From positions 1,875,001 to 1,939,000 of the forward strand of contig NC_085922.1 in the NCBI RefSeq assembly GCF_035222485.1: a stretch of 64,000 bases of DNA, read 5' to 3'. The notes beneath the pieces are model-generated. The model was not told the origin of the DNA and ran no database searches. It saw nothing but the letters and a program-made list of their open reading frames with translations. The translations under genes were made by a program, and so were the position numbers. Positions 33,697-44,561 of this stretch are shown here, in pieces (position 1 is the stretch's first letter; the number at the start of each line of letters is the position of its first letter). The stretch is from Podospora pseudoanserina. Taxonomy: Eukaryota > Ascomycota > Sordariomycetes > Sordariales > Podosporaceae.

Positions 33697-35084
33697 AATT
33701 TAGTGTTTTGAATTCTCATGGGGCTGAAGTTGGTGATAGATATAGGTAACTGGGTAGTTGTGAATGAGTGATACGCGCCCATGTGAGCCAACCATTCTGC
33801 CGTCCTGTCGTGGTCGTCGTGGCGACGAGGAGCATCCATCCGCTTTTATTTTACCCATACATCATATGATCACAACAAACCACCCGCTCCGCAACCCAGC
33901 AACCACCCCCATGTAAGCGGAGGATCTTGGGAGCCTAGTGTCACTGGTTAGGAGAGCGTGGTGCAACGGTCAAAGCCGTTGCCTGCGTGCTGGTTGTCTC
34001 CGTCCCAAACAGGCCATCATGTATCTCACATTCCCTTCTCCGATGCCGCCTATTTGTGAGGCTGAATTCTGAGCCATTCCTTGGCTTAAGTTCACTTCAC
34101 AAATACGCGGCATCGGAGAGAGCAATGCGAGCGAAATGATGCCTTCACCACGGGTGGACAGTCTGTCTCTGAGGATGCCATGACAATCCTTTTATTTTCG
34201 GTCAATTTGAAGTAAAAAAAATGTGGGTTGAGGACTGGAATCGAACTCGATCGCTGTCTGCCAGTCTTGTCCCTGGTTTCTCCAGCAGCTGGGAGGAGCG
34301 ACCACAGTATAAATATTATGTCCACGTTGCTCCTTTCCAACCGAACAGCAGGCTACAGCCATTGAGGATCTGACTATGACAGGCCCCGTGGTCAAGTAGA
34401 CAGTCTGCTGGCTGAGGGGAATGTCGAACTCCTCTCAGGGCTCCCACAAGGAGTTTCACGTTTGGTTCCGCCGCGAAGCAAAATCCGAGGGTTTTCGTAA
34501 CTGATCTTATTCTCTCACTGAAGCACAGGTGATTACGGCATGATTGTTGTCGCCCACCGGCTTCCCATAGAATCAATTATCGTCGCAGTCTACCAGGTGA
34601 CTAACATTTGACCCAGTAAAGGGACTGGTTGAATCCTGAAGCCCATATCAACAAACATGTCAAGTATGTACTCTTGCCTCTTTCGGAAAGAAGCGTGCAG
34701 AAGGAACAAATGTCAGCCACATTCTGACGCGGTCAAAGGTCAATGTATGGACCTTTTGCCTGCCCGACAACTCTTGTTTGCTTGGACCGTCCGTTATCTC
34801 CGAGTGTTACGTGAAGCCTTCTTGTCCGGCCTTGCTGCAGGAACGTGCCGCCCGAAATCCAATTACAGCCACATATATCAGTCTGCAGTCAGCACGGAGC
34901 TCGGAGCGGATGAATTCATTAACAGAGGTTAAGTAAGCTGGTCCACGTCACCGGTATCTCATCATCATCCCAAGGAGAGCTGGTCTGATGTTTTTGCGAT
35001 TGCAAGTCGTGGTGGAGATCGGACCTGGAGTAAGGAGATGAATGCTGCTGTCCCATTCGGCAAAAGAGGACGGCAATGACGGGA
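33697..35084. other. Gene-free region with hairpin and tRNA-like debris
   Basis: About 1.4 kb without a supported gene. It contains the long hairpin at 34038-34118 and a possible Pol III-like remnant near 34205-34315 on the minus strand (see findings). The remaining short frames show no family features. Confidence 0.5.
34038..34118. repeat. Imperfect inverted repeat with 21-nt arms
   Basis: CTCCGATGCCGCCTATTTGT... at 34038-34058 pairs with 34098-34118 with a single mismatch (34050/34106), leaving a loop of 39 bases. It could fold as a strong hairpin in DNA or RNA. No terminal direct repeat was seen that would mark a transposable element. Confidence 0.8.
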
Positions 35085-35091
35085 TATATAA
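35085..35091 (+). promoter_or_regulatory. TATA box of the secreted kelch gene
   Basis: TATATAA lies 63 bases upstream of the start codon at 35154, a usual spacing for a core promoter element in filamentous fungi. Confidence 0.5.
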
Positions 35092-35153
35092 CAGCTGCAT
35101 CGCTCTCTCAACATTCGCCACCATTGTCTTTATTCACATCGACATCAATCATC

Positions 35154-36212
35154 ATGAAGCTCTTGGCCCTCATCTCGGCCTTCCTATTCACAACCACCAC
35201 CCTCGCTCTCCCCAACAGCCGAGGAAAGCCCTCCAAAGGAACATGGCAAACCCTCCCCTCAATCAGTGACTTACCTCGCCAGGAACATGTCACTCTTGCC
35301 CTCTCCCCCTCCTCCCTCGCCATCTTCGGTGGCATTTTGCCAACCAACGACACCTCCTCCCCCCTCCCCTATTCAACAACCAACATCCTCCAAATCTACT
35401 CCATCCCCAACAAAACCTGGACCCTTGCCGCCCCTGCACCGCTAGCCCTCAACCACCCTAACGCCGCCGTCGTCGACGGCAAAATCTACCTCCTGGGGGG
35501 CCTAACCGAAGTTGACAACTGGGCCTGGAGACCCTCCCCTTTGTCTTTCGTCTACGACCCCAAAACTAACCAATGGGCTGACCTCCCCTCTCTCCCGGAC
35601 AGTCATACTCCCCGAGGAAGCGCGGCGATGGGGGTGCACAACGGCGTTGTCTACCTCGCTGGCGGCCTCACCATCCTCCCTCTTATTCCAGAACTAGGAC
35701 CGCAGCAGACGACGGATGTGGTCTCTGCTTTTAACACCAAGACCAATACCTGGGTTACGCTTCCCCCTAAGGCGAGGAGACTGCCGGAGGGGAGGGATCA
35801 CGCTGGGGCGGCGGTGTATAAGGACAAGTTTTATGTTCTTGGGGGGAGGAGGGACGGGCAGGATAATGTTAGGGACACGGTCTATGAATTGGATCTGAAG
35901 AGGTTGGGAAAGGGGTGGGTGGTGAAGAAGGGGCGGATGCCTACTGCTAGGGGGGGAGTTGCTGCTGCGAGGGTTGGGGGGAGGGTTTTTGTCTTGGGGG
36001 GGGAGGGAAATAAAGTCAATGGGACGGAGGGGGTGTTTCCTCAGGTGGAGGTATATGATGTTGAGAGGGACAAGTGGGAGAGGTTGGGGGGGATGGAGGT
36101 GCCGAGGCATGGTACGAGTGCGGTGGGGGTGGGAGGGGGTGTGTATGTTCCTGGGGGGGGGGTTAGGCAGGGAGGTGCGCCGGTGAGTACTTTTGATGTG
36201 TTTTGGCCCTAG
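35154..36212 (+). CDS. Secreted kelch-repeat protein
   Basis: A 352-aa single exon. It opens with a clear signal peptide (MKLLALISAFLFTTTTLALP, cleavage expected near residue 20). Kelch blades then recur with GG doublets: LAIFGGILP, KIYLLGGLTE, VVYLAGGLTI, KFYVLGGRRD, RVFVLGGEGN and GVYVPGGGVR, each followed by paired aromatic positions such as NQWADLPSLP or DKWERLGGME. Six blades match a complete beta-propeller. There is no Cu-radical galactose oxidase signature visible, so enzymatic function is not implied. Relatives are extracellular or wall-associated proteins of unknown role. I chose this ATG because it starts the signal peptide and has a TATA box 63 bases upstream; the frame is open further upstream. 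Confidence 0.82.
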   Translation: MKLLALISAFLFTTTTLALPNSRGKPSKGTWQTLPSISDLPRQEHVTLALSPSSLAIFGGILPTNDTSSPLPYSTTNILQIYSIPNKTWTLAAPAPLALNHPNAAVVDGKIYLLGGLTEVDNWAWRPSPLSFVYDPKTNQWADLPSLPDSHTPRGSAAMGVHNGVVYLAGGLTILPLIPELGPQQTTDVVSAFNTKTNTWVTLPPKARRLPEGRDHAGAAVYKDKFYVLGGRRDGQDNVRDTVYELDLKRLGKGWVVKKGRMPTARGGVAAARVGGRVFVLGGEGNKVNGTEGVFPQVEVYDVERDKWERLGGMEVPRHGTSAVGVGGGVYVPGGGVRQGGAPVSTFDVFWP

Positions 36213-36573
36213 TATGGAGGTGATAAAGGGGTCTTTCGTTGCGGTTTTGGGGGTTGATCATGGATGGCTGTTGTACCTATTTGGGATCCCTGGCAAAAGC
36301 AAGTTTGATAATAGATTTCAGCGATTGTTTTTCCGTGACTTGCATGCAACAAGGAGAAAACAATGTGAAATTTGTGGAACCAAAAGGACATCTTACCCAC
36401 AGGGTAGGCCGGGTGGTATATATCTCTACAAATTTTCTGTCTAATATCTGTGTTTGTTGTGTGCAAATTTAAGTTCAGAGGCTACGGACATCTGTTCTGC
36501 ACTCCCACCTCCCACGCCATCAAAGCCCCTAATTCCGCCACCAAAACTCAACAACAAACTCAAATACCTCACC
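36213..36573. other. Intergenic region between kelch gene and tRNA-His
   Basis: About 360 bases; 3' flank of the kelch gene and 5' flank of the tRNA. No other feature supported. Confidence 0.45.
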
Positions 36574-36671
36574 GGGTGACTAGTCTAGTGGTCAGGACGC
36601 TTCGTTGTGGTTATTCGTAAGAATATCACATACGATCCGAAGAAACCCCGGTTCGATTCCGGGGTCGCCCA
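36574..36671 (+). tRNA. tRNA-His(GTG) copy 1 with a 26-nt intron
   Basis: Acceptor GGGTGAC pairs with GTCGCCC, D-arm GTCTAGTGGTCAGGAC, anticodon stem CTTCG/CGAAG around TTGTGG, and T-arm CCCGGTTCGATTCCGGG. About 26 bases intervene after position 37. The same gene, including the intron, occurs on the opposite strand at 41486-41583. Confidence 0.95.
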
Positions 36672-36699
36672 TTATCTTTTGACTTTTTTTTTTCTCCCT

Positions 36700-38186
36700 T
36701 TACCCTCTCTGGTATCTCCACCCCTCCAACCCATCCCTCCCTGTATCAACCACCCCAGCCCTCTTCGTCGGTTCAGTGTTGAAGACCTTGCCAGCTTTTG
36801 TGTCGAGGACTCGACCCATGGCAACAACAAGACAAGTCACCATCCGGTCTCCGAACCCCCCAAAGGCTGGGCAGCGGTGGGGGCGGAGGGAGTAAGGCAG
36901 GTAGGCTTCTGTTTGGAGGGGGCTGAGGTTGTCGAAGCGGGAGGGGGAGAACTCGAGGGCGGTGGGACCCCAGATGGAGGGGTGCCGGTGCATGAGTTCG
37001 AGGTCGGCTTTGATCTTGAAGGAGGAGGAGGGGGTGTGGCGGTAGATGCGTTTGTTGGAGGGGGTGAGGCGGAGGCCTTCCTGGGGTTGGGTGTTAGTGG
37101 GAATGGAGTGAGTGATGGGGAGGGGGGAGCAGGAACAAGGTGGCCTATATGGTTTACTTTTGCCAGTTTGAGGGCCTCTCTCTCCTTGAGAGAATTCGTC
37201 CCGAGACACTCGGGAACAGAAGAGATCCTTGATGGAAGGGTAAGCGAAGGATAGAGGTGAAAGGCGAGGATGTAAGTGACCATGACGACGCGCCAAAGTG
37301 TTTCGTATTGAGGCATGATCATACTGAGGATTTCCTCCGGCTTTAGTTGGTCGAATGGCCAGCATAAACACCGGGGGTCCCTGCGTTGTAGGGCAGTGAG
37401 GTGGTGAATGAGAAGCGATGATATCACGGGTTTCTCCGAAGACGACTTGGCTTTGAGCCATTGGTTGTTGATTTCGTCGGTGATGATGACCAGTGAGTCC
37501 CGTGGCAAACTGTCCGAAGAGATCTGAAAGTTATCGATGAGCACGACTTTGAGGCAGGTTATTCGGGTGGCTTCTGCTAGGTGAAGGGGTTGGCTTGTGT
37601 CGCGGGGGAGTTCAGCTGTGAGAATGGAAGTGGCTTTCTCAAAGAGCTTGATCCAGTCTCGGCCTGGACGGTTGATGATACTAGAGGCCATTTTCAGGAA
37701 ATTCTTGTGGATCGAAGTTGAAGCGGTAGTTAAAGAATTAGTGATGTTGAAGGCAAGGGCAATATTCTCGTTGGCTGCTGCACGAAGGTGGAGGGTGTCT
37801 TGTGGCTTCGAGACGCCAGCGAAGGAAAAGTTGATGATTGACTTTTGGCCGTTGAGCCAGGTGTTGACGTCTTGCTTCTCAGGTCGTTGAAGCCACTGAA
37901 GCCAGGCTGGTTGTCCAAAGTCTACCGCTACGTGGAATAACCACAGAATCAACTTGCAGAGAAACACGCAAGTGATTCCCAAAATAGCCACGAAGCCGAG
38001 AAACATGCACTCGCCGGGGAGGTTCGGAAGTTCACAGCATAGATTTGGTCTCGTCACCTTGGGCGGTGTGCTTGCCCAAGCACCATGGGAGGGAGATAGG
38101 TCAGACGACATCATGAGGTAGCTGACTGGAGTCTGAGTGATGGGTTGAGCGTAGTTCTGAGACTGGACTTCGCATCGGGGATCCAT
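36700..38186 (-). CDS. Cytochrome P450-like protein with degenerate heme loop
   Basis: Exons 38186-37158 and 37080-36700 join in phase over a 77-nt intron to give about 469 aa from MDPRCEVQS. A hydrophobic helix (FLGFVAILGITCVFLCKLIL) lies near the N-terminus. The K-helix ExxR motif is EGLR in AKEGLRLTPSNKRIYRHT, and ALEFSPSRFDN matches the PERF region. The cysteine loop reads LPYSLRPHRCPAFGGFGDRM: the thiolate Cys is kept but both conserved glycines of FxxGxxxCxG are replaced. This places it in a divergent P450-like group; whether it binds heme is open. An additional 5' exon could lie in 38223-38520, where a minus-strand frame begins near a GTG, so the N-terminus is uncertain. It is convergent with the tRNA-His gene. 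Confidence 0.7.
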
Positions 38187-38827
38187 CAGTCTCTTATTTC
38201 TAAACACACCAAAGTAATACTATCAAATCTCATCTTCCCACGCCAGTCCGTCCTGGCATCCCTCATTGTTGCCACGGTCATCAGCTGATGACCATTCATA
38301 CCAGCCTCGAGGCGGAAGAGTGCAGTTGAAACTGCTACCAGCGTCGATAAATTTCATTCTTTGTTTGCCTGTCTTTGACTTTGACCAATGAGTCCAGTAT
38401 TTTCGAGCTATTTCTGTGGTGTTTGCTTTGCTGTTCTGTCTTAGCGTTGTAGGCCTCAATTATGTGAAACCTCACGACGCAGCTCATGATGCCCAATGCA
38501 AAGATAAGAAGCGGCACGATACTAGCTTGTCAGCTGTTATCAGAAGTGACGATGCGATGCAGCTTGAGGTGCAAACAAAACTCGGGAACCGGTAGTTGAA
38601 GTGGTACACAGTCTGGAGCCGACCCTGACTGGTGCAAGGGGCCGTCAACAACGGCCCTTGTCCTTGGCATGTCAGGAACACCACCCCGTTGTTCTCAAAG
38701 GACGTTGGCGGTGCTTGGAGACTGTTCCATCTGGAACCTTTGTAATCACTTGAATCACAAAAACAATTCAGGGCTTTGTCTTGAGAGCAAAAAGAAAAAA
38801 GTTGAGTTCTATCGACAAGAAAGGACA
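38187..38827. other. Gap between P450-like gene and PhoD gene
   Basis: About 640 bases. Minus-strand frames at 38223-38517 (one contains MSCVVRFHIIEAYNAKTEQQ) could be upstream exon sequence of the P450-like gene but lack firm support. Confidence 0.4.
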
Positions 38828-40667
38828 TCAAGGTGCCGTCTCGACCTTGCCATTCTTCAACGCGCCCGCATACGCCACTCCACCACCCACAGTAGGGTTC
38901 CTCGCCAACTTATTCTCCCCATCTCTGATCAAGAACTTTGCAATCTTGATCTCCTCCGTACTCCTCTTCTTGAGATTTGGAATCCCAAAGAACTGCGCCT
39001 CAATAGCATCATACCCAATATCCATCTCAAAATACCCCCTATAATACAAATCCTGCCACTGCAACGTCGGGTTGTTCTTGATCAACAACTTGGAAATTGG
39101 ATCCGTGATCAACCTCGGCACAATCCCCGTCAACGGACTGGAGCTGCTCACCGCACTCCCCGCCAACTCAACCCCCACCGCCCCCGCCCCGGTGTTCTCA
39201 TCATACCCCTCCTCCGCCTTCCAAACCATATCACTCACCCAAGCCGCATGGCTGTCCCCGCTCAGCATGACCGTATTGTTGATCTTGTTGTCCACCAGTG
39301 TCTTGTACACCCTGTCCCTATTCGCGATGTACCCATCCCACTGATCCAAATTAAACGGCTCATCATTAAAAACTCCAATCGTCACCCTGCTGAAGATCAC
39401 CTGGTTGCCCACCAACCTCCACCTGGCCTGTCGATCACTCGACTCCTGAAGCTTGGTGTAGAACCAAGCCTCTTGGTTGAACCCCATGATCGTCCTGTTC
39501 ACCCAATCAGCCTGCTCCTCCACCTCATTCTTATTCCCCCCAATAATCCCCCCCAGTGGCCCAAGAACGGTAACGTCCCGGTTGTACTGCCTCGTGTCAA
39601 GCATGATGAGATCAAACAAGTTCCCAATGGAGAAATCCCGCCAGATGCGCAAAGAGTCATCCATAGTGACCTGCCGAAGGGGCATCCACTCGAAATACGA
39701 CCTCACAGCCGCCTGCTTCCTCAACCTGAACTCCTCCCCGTCGCTGTTCTTGGAGCCGTCCTTGTAACTGTTGTCAGCGACCTCGTGGTCGTCCCAGACA
39801 GGGATCCAAGGGAACTTTTGGTGAGACAAGGCAAGATCAGGATCGAGACGGTAGGAAGCTGTGCGCTTGCGGTAATCATAGAGAGAGTAAGTCTCCCGGT
39901 CAGGAAGAGGTTTGCGGAGGTCAGTGAGGCCGGCTTTGTACTCGTAGATGTAGTCGCCGAGGTGGAGGATGTAATCCGCGGAATCCTTGGCGTTGACGGC
40001 GGCGTAGGCGTTGAAGTAGCCTTCGGGGTAGTTGGAGCAGGAGTAGACTGCAAGCTTGATGTTGCGGGGGACGGTTTGGTCTTTTGTGGGGATGGTCTTT
40101 GTGCGGCCGACGACGGAGGATTTGGAGGAGTCGCAGACGTTGAAGCGGTAAAAGTAGGTTGTGAAAGGTTGGAGGTTTGTTGCTTCAAACTAGGGGGTGG
40201 GTGTTAGCCCGGATCTTTTGGGATGATGGGCGTGGGAGGCATACCTTGACTGTCCAGTCTACTTCGCTCGAGGTGTAGGCTCTGCCGCTGTTTACGACAT
40301 TGGTCAAAGCTTCGTCTGTGCCAATGCGGTACTCGACGCAGGCGGCGCGGCTGCTGGGGGGAGCGCCCTCATCGCCATAGATGGGCACTACGCCCTCTGG
40401 GACGATATCTGAGGCGACGTTATCGGCTGTGGGGGAAAGTCTGGTCCAGAGAATAACGGAGTTGGCATATGGATCTCCTGACGCGATGCCGTGGGTGAAG
40501 TTCACTTCCGCTGCTGTGTACAAAGAGCCACTCTGGCGCTTCTGAACGTGGGCAAGAGGAACAGCGAGAGAGGCGTGGCGACGAGATGGTGAGAGGTAGG
40601 CGAGGTTGTTCTCGAAAGAAGCAGAGACAACACCCGCAAGGGAGAGGGCAGCTGTGAGGCGCAACAT
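38828..40667 (-). CDS. Secreted alkaline phosphatase D (PhoD) family phosphodiesterase/phosphatase
   Basis: Exons 40667-40245 and 40189-38828 join in phase (GTATGC donor, CCCTAG acceptor) to give 594 aa. The N-terminus is a signal peptide (MLRLTAALSLAGVVSASF). The PhoD N-terminal Fn3-like domain contains FTHGIASGDPYANSVILWTR. The metallophosphatase core shows LAVYSCSNYPEGYFNAYAAV, LHLGDYIYEY, WDDHEVADN and VMLSGDSHAAW, together giving the Fe/Ca-binding set typical of PhoD. The protein would hydrolyse extracellular phosphodi- or monoesters to release phosphate. Only the intron position is inferred; the family is secure. It lies inside the segment bounded by the two tRNA-His copies. Confidence 0.93.
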
Positions 40668-41485
40668 GGTGACTGTTGACTGGACCTCTTCGATGTTTAC
40701 TGTGGCCTGAGTGTCAAAGTGAAGCCATCGTCAAAAGAAGTAGACCGAGACATCCTATTTGTACTCGCAATACTTATTTCTTCCAGTAAGTGCTTATGAA
40801 CAGCGAATGTAAGGGCCTTGGATGGTCGTGCATATAACCTCGGGATCATACATTGTCGCCCTTGGCATGCTGGGGTCAATATCTTCAGCAGCGTTGATCA
40901 ATTCTTGTTCCTGACTGGCCATGTCGGCGAACCAGGCATGTTCCATGAAAGGACGCCCAAAATGTGAAAATGTTGGGCCGTATTATCAGATCATGCACAA
41001 GAGTTGTGTTCCTGAGCAAGGCAGCGCACATCAGCTTTCCCTACAGGGGAATCGGACATGCAGGGCCAAGCCAATGAAGCAACCTCATGCCTGCAACGTG
41101 CGCTGTGCCATCTGGATCGAAGCTGTCAAAAGCCCACTGTCAAATCAGCAATCAGGTATTTGAAGGCCGATCAAGGCCGCCATCTTCGGGAAGGGTCCAC
41201 TAGATGTAACGCTGGGAGGCTGGTGACGTTGTAGAAAGCAGACACCCCTGCCCGCTGTAGTTGGGAAGAAGCCAATCGCTTAAAAACGTGCTGACGGTTT
41301 CGAAGACTCCTTCCTGAAGCGCATAAGTCTTGGAGTGTACCGGCGCTGGAAAACGAGATTACTGTGAATGCGGCATGTGATTTTGGTGAGTCTTTGGGGA
41401 CTTGATGAAATTCTGAAGAAGCCGAAATGGAAAAAGTGTAAACTGAGAAGAAGGAAGCTCTAGGTGTGGATCAGAGCAAAATGTA
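40668..41485. other. Intergenic region upstream of PhoD gene
   Basis: About 820 bases including the PhoD promoter. Short open frames without family features; no RNA gene recognised apart from tRNA-His at its right edge. Confidence 0.45.
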
Positions 41486-41583
41486 TGGGCGACCCCGGAA
41501 TCGAACCGGGGTTTCTTCGGATCGTATGTGATATTCTTACGAATAACCACAACGAAGCGTCCTGACCACTAGACTAGTCACCC
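41486..41583 (-). tRNA. tRNA-His(GTG) copy 2 with the identical intron
   Basis: On the minus strand this is the same sequence as 36574-36671 over the whole gene including the intron. The identity extends about 10 bases into the 5' flank (ATACCTCACC before the first acceptor base) and stops at the 3' end. Confidence 0.95.
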
Positions 41584-41741
41584 GGTGAGGTATCATTTGA
41601 TGGAGGGCAGACATAAAGTTTGACATTATATCGGAAGCTCCACCGCCTGCCCATTTTCGCACTACCATACCCTCCAGGTGTGTCAGGAATTCAATGATCA
41701 GAAATGCCCCCTGGCTACAATCTGCATTATTCAATATTAGG

Positions 41742-43530
41742 TCAACCCCTAACAAGCTTCAACTTCCTTGCCTTCTTTGGATGATACGACAACAAAAACT
41801 CTACCAGTTTCATATCCTCCCTTCCAAAATCAGGATGCACCTTCAAGTCATCCCACCTCCGGATCATGCTTGCCACACTGTAGTAAAGTTCGCACATGGC
41901 CAAGTTCTGACCAATGCAATTGCGCGTTCCTCGGCCAAAGGACACAAGACACTTTTCTCTGGCGTGAACGGCGTCCACATCTGGATCGGTCCAACGTGTG
42001 GGATCGAACTTGTCTGGGCTCGGGAAGATCTCAGTGTTGTGATGCATCGACCAGGCACTCATGCTAACTACTGTGCCAGGTGGAAATGTATACCCGTCGA
42101 ACGTGGCGCCCGCAGAAGGAACGACACGGGGTAGGTGGCCAGGTACACCTGGACTGAGTCTGTTCTGTGTCAGCGTGGCTTTCATCAACCGTTGTCACGT
42201 AGATATTGTACCTACCTTAGAGTCTCCTTGATGACCCCCGTCAAATAAGGCACCTTCTCCAGTTCAATCAAACTCATATTCTGTACAATAAAAGGGTCAG
42301 GTAGAGCCGTCTTCAGCTCTTTCCTCAACTTCCTTGCAATCTCAGGCGAGTCAAGAACCTCGTACAGCGCCCTGCAAATGGTGGCGCCTGTAGTCTCGAC
42401 ACCCGCTCCGGTGACATTCACCGCGTCAGCAAAGACAACAGCATCTGGAAGCTTTTGACGCGACGGCAGATCCTTTGTCGTCTCAGAAAGCTCGGGATCA
42501 ATAAGCTCATGAAAGATGGTTCTCCGAGGAGGTTTGATACCAAGCGCGATATCCCTCTTGACCTCCGCGACAGATTGCTGAACAACCTGTCAAATCTGCA
42601 TTAACACCCGCCATTCCCCAGAGAAGTGGCACTGGGCGGCATACCTCTAGACTGTCAAACCATTTTCCAAAATGTGGATAAAGCTTCACCATCACCCAGT
42701 CCGGAAACAACCCAAAGACCGGTACCAGGGAGGGGAAGGTTTGGAACCAGGGGAAGAAAGTCTGAACTGCTCTAATAGCCTCCTGATATCCCTCGCCCCT
42801 TTTGTTCTGTTAGCCCAGGCTTCAGGTTCATATCCCATAGCGGACTTGCCAGTCAGTCAAATCCATATAATTCCAGGATTTCGCATAGGCATACTCGGTG
42901 ATGATATCGACCGTGAGTGCCCTCGTGGCTCTGTGCACATCAAACTCGCCACCCTTCTGACTCAGAAATTGTTCGGCCATCTTAACCAACTTCTCGGTTT
43001 TGTCTCTGACAATTTGTTCCAAGCCAAGAACGGACCTTCGGGAAAAGAATGGATTCATGCCCATTCTCCTCACCCTGTGTTCCTCATTCGGGATCATGGT
43101 CAGCATAACGGGGGTCTTGATCGGCCCCTCCATCGGTCCGTAGAAAGCAGGATCTTTGTAGAAGCTTGTCCTCAGGGAGTTCGAGTATATTGTTTCATAG
43201 TGCTCAGGTGAGGAAAGATGAATCTCGTTGGGTGAGATACGGATAATCGGGCCTGGGTGGTTCACATTAGAGATGTCGTTACTTGGGGGATTGCCGAAAG
43301 AACCAACCATATTGAGCGTGCCATATTTCCAAGGCATGTAATAGTTGACCTTCCAGAATACCTTGTTGGTAGAGGATGGGAAGGTAGGAAATGGCGTTGA
43401 AAAAGGGTCCAGGAATGGAGGCAAGAGGGGAAAAGTATCGTCGGTAGACTGCTATAGACAAACAGTAAATAACACAAACTTCAACAAGCAATGGCCAAAT
43501 CGATATTAGAAGCGAGAATGAGAGCGCCAT
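41742..43530 (-). CDS. Cytochrome P450 monooxygenase
   Basis: Five exons (43530-43308, 43252-42846, 42806-42645, 42586-42216, 42159-41742) keep phase and give 526 aa. A membrane anchor opens the protein (LLISIWPLLVEVCVIYCLSI), followed by a proline hinge (SIPGPF). The I-helix is AGVETTG, the K-helix ETLR, PERF-like FDPTRW, and the heme loop SFGRGTRNCIG is canonical, so the enzyme should be active. Substrate class is unknown; wording such as IIRISPNEIHLS is common in fungal secondary-metabolism P450s. The third exon appears to start after an intron of only 39 nt (42807-42845), near the lower size limit, so this border deserves doubt. The gene ends 158 bases from tRNA-His copy 2. Confidence 0.88.
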
Positions 43531-44561
43531 TGTTGTTGTAGTCGTTCTGGTTGTGCTTGTGAGCGTGAAAGAACGTTAAATAGGTATCAGGCGAGTAGTC
43601 CCGCATAACCTTGAGACCTGGCATGGGCGAGAAGATGAGGTTAAAGACAACTCCTCCCAATATTGAAGAAATATGTCCAGAACTATCAATCTTAATACAT
43701 CCAGTTTTAGACTGCCTTCAACAACACAAGCGAGCTCGCTGCATGAGCCACCATCTCTGATCACTAAGCCCCCATGCCAATATAGGGAAGTGTAGTGCAT
43801 CTTGTGAGTGTGTTGCAGGCCAATAGTCTAGGGTCTCTGTTCCCTCAGTTTGGTGAAGTAGTGAAACACTAACACATGTGTGCTTTGTGAACAGGTGCCG
43901 AGCTAATAGCCTTATGCATGCGTGATTCAGCCCGCAGCTTGCCGTTGTTCAACATTCCCATCTCACAGCGATACAACGGTTGGTGTCACCTTTTATCGGA
44001 TGTTCGGAAGTCACATCGTGGTTGTGGGGGCGGTATCTCTATCTAGAAAGGGTAAGAACTTCGTGCCGAATGCCTGGACAGAGATAAGGGGAACACACAC
44101 TTTTTGTTATGCAGCAGCACTGATGGTTGTGTAGCCGATCATTTCTCCTCGTAAACAGATGTCAAGACTTTGATAGAGAGAAAAAGGCTGCATCGTGCAC
44201 TTCGAGGGTAAGCGCTATTGAGCTGCCAAGATAAAGGGTGCTTGTTGTATCATAAAATAGTAATGTGAGTCTGTCGGTCGCTCAATTCGAGTAAAGAAGA
44301 GGGCCGTCGGGGACTCAGATGATATCGCCTTCATGTAGAGTTACTTGTTGCCTGGAAGTATGTTTTACGAGTTTTGGGAAGACGGCCTTGGGGTGACGAA
44401 GTGCAACAGCGCACCTTCCTATTGCCGCTCCAGGGCGGACTTACCAGCGATGATGTTTGATGCGATATCACGTGGATAGGGCACAGAGCCCAATGAGCAG
44501 TGCTGCCTAATCAGAAAGCGCTCGTTCCTTCCACTCATCAACATCAAATCTTTTCATCACC
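43531..44561. other. Divergent promoter region between P450 and HET genes
   Basis: About 1 kb with no supported gene; divergent transcription starts on both sides. Confidence 0.5.

Noticed and set aside
34136-34185. Box C/D snoRNA (ATGATG ... CTGA) candidate
   Set aside because: The distance between boxes is too short and no terminal stem forms.
36607-36700. Open frames starting MVIRKNITYDPKKPRFDS at both tRNA-His loci
   Set aside because: They are translations of the tRNA and its intron, not a repeated peptide gene.
36837-37080. Long proline/serine-rich continuation of the first exon frame of the P450-like gene
   Set aside because: It is the wrong frame of exon 2; splicing at 37157/37081 gives the ExxR and cysteine-loop sequence instead.
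38669-40207. 512-codon plus-strand frame across the PhoD gene
   Set aside because: It is the antisense shadow of PhoD, whose motifs are unmistakable on the minus strand.
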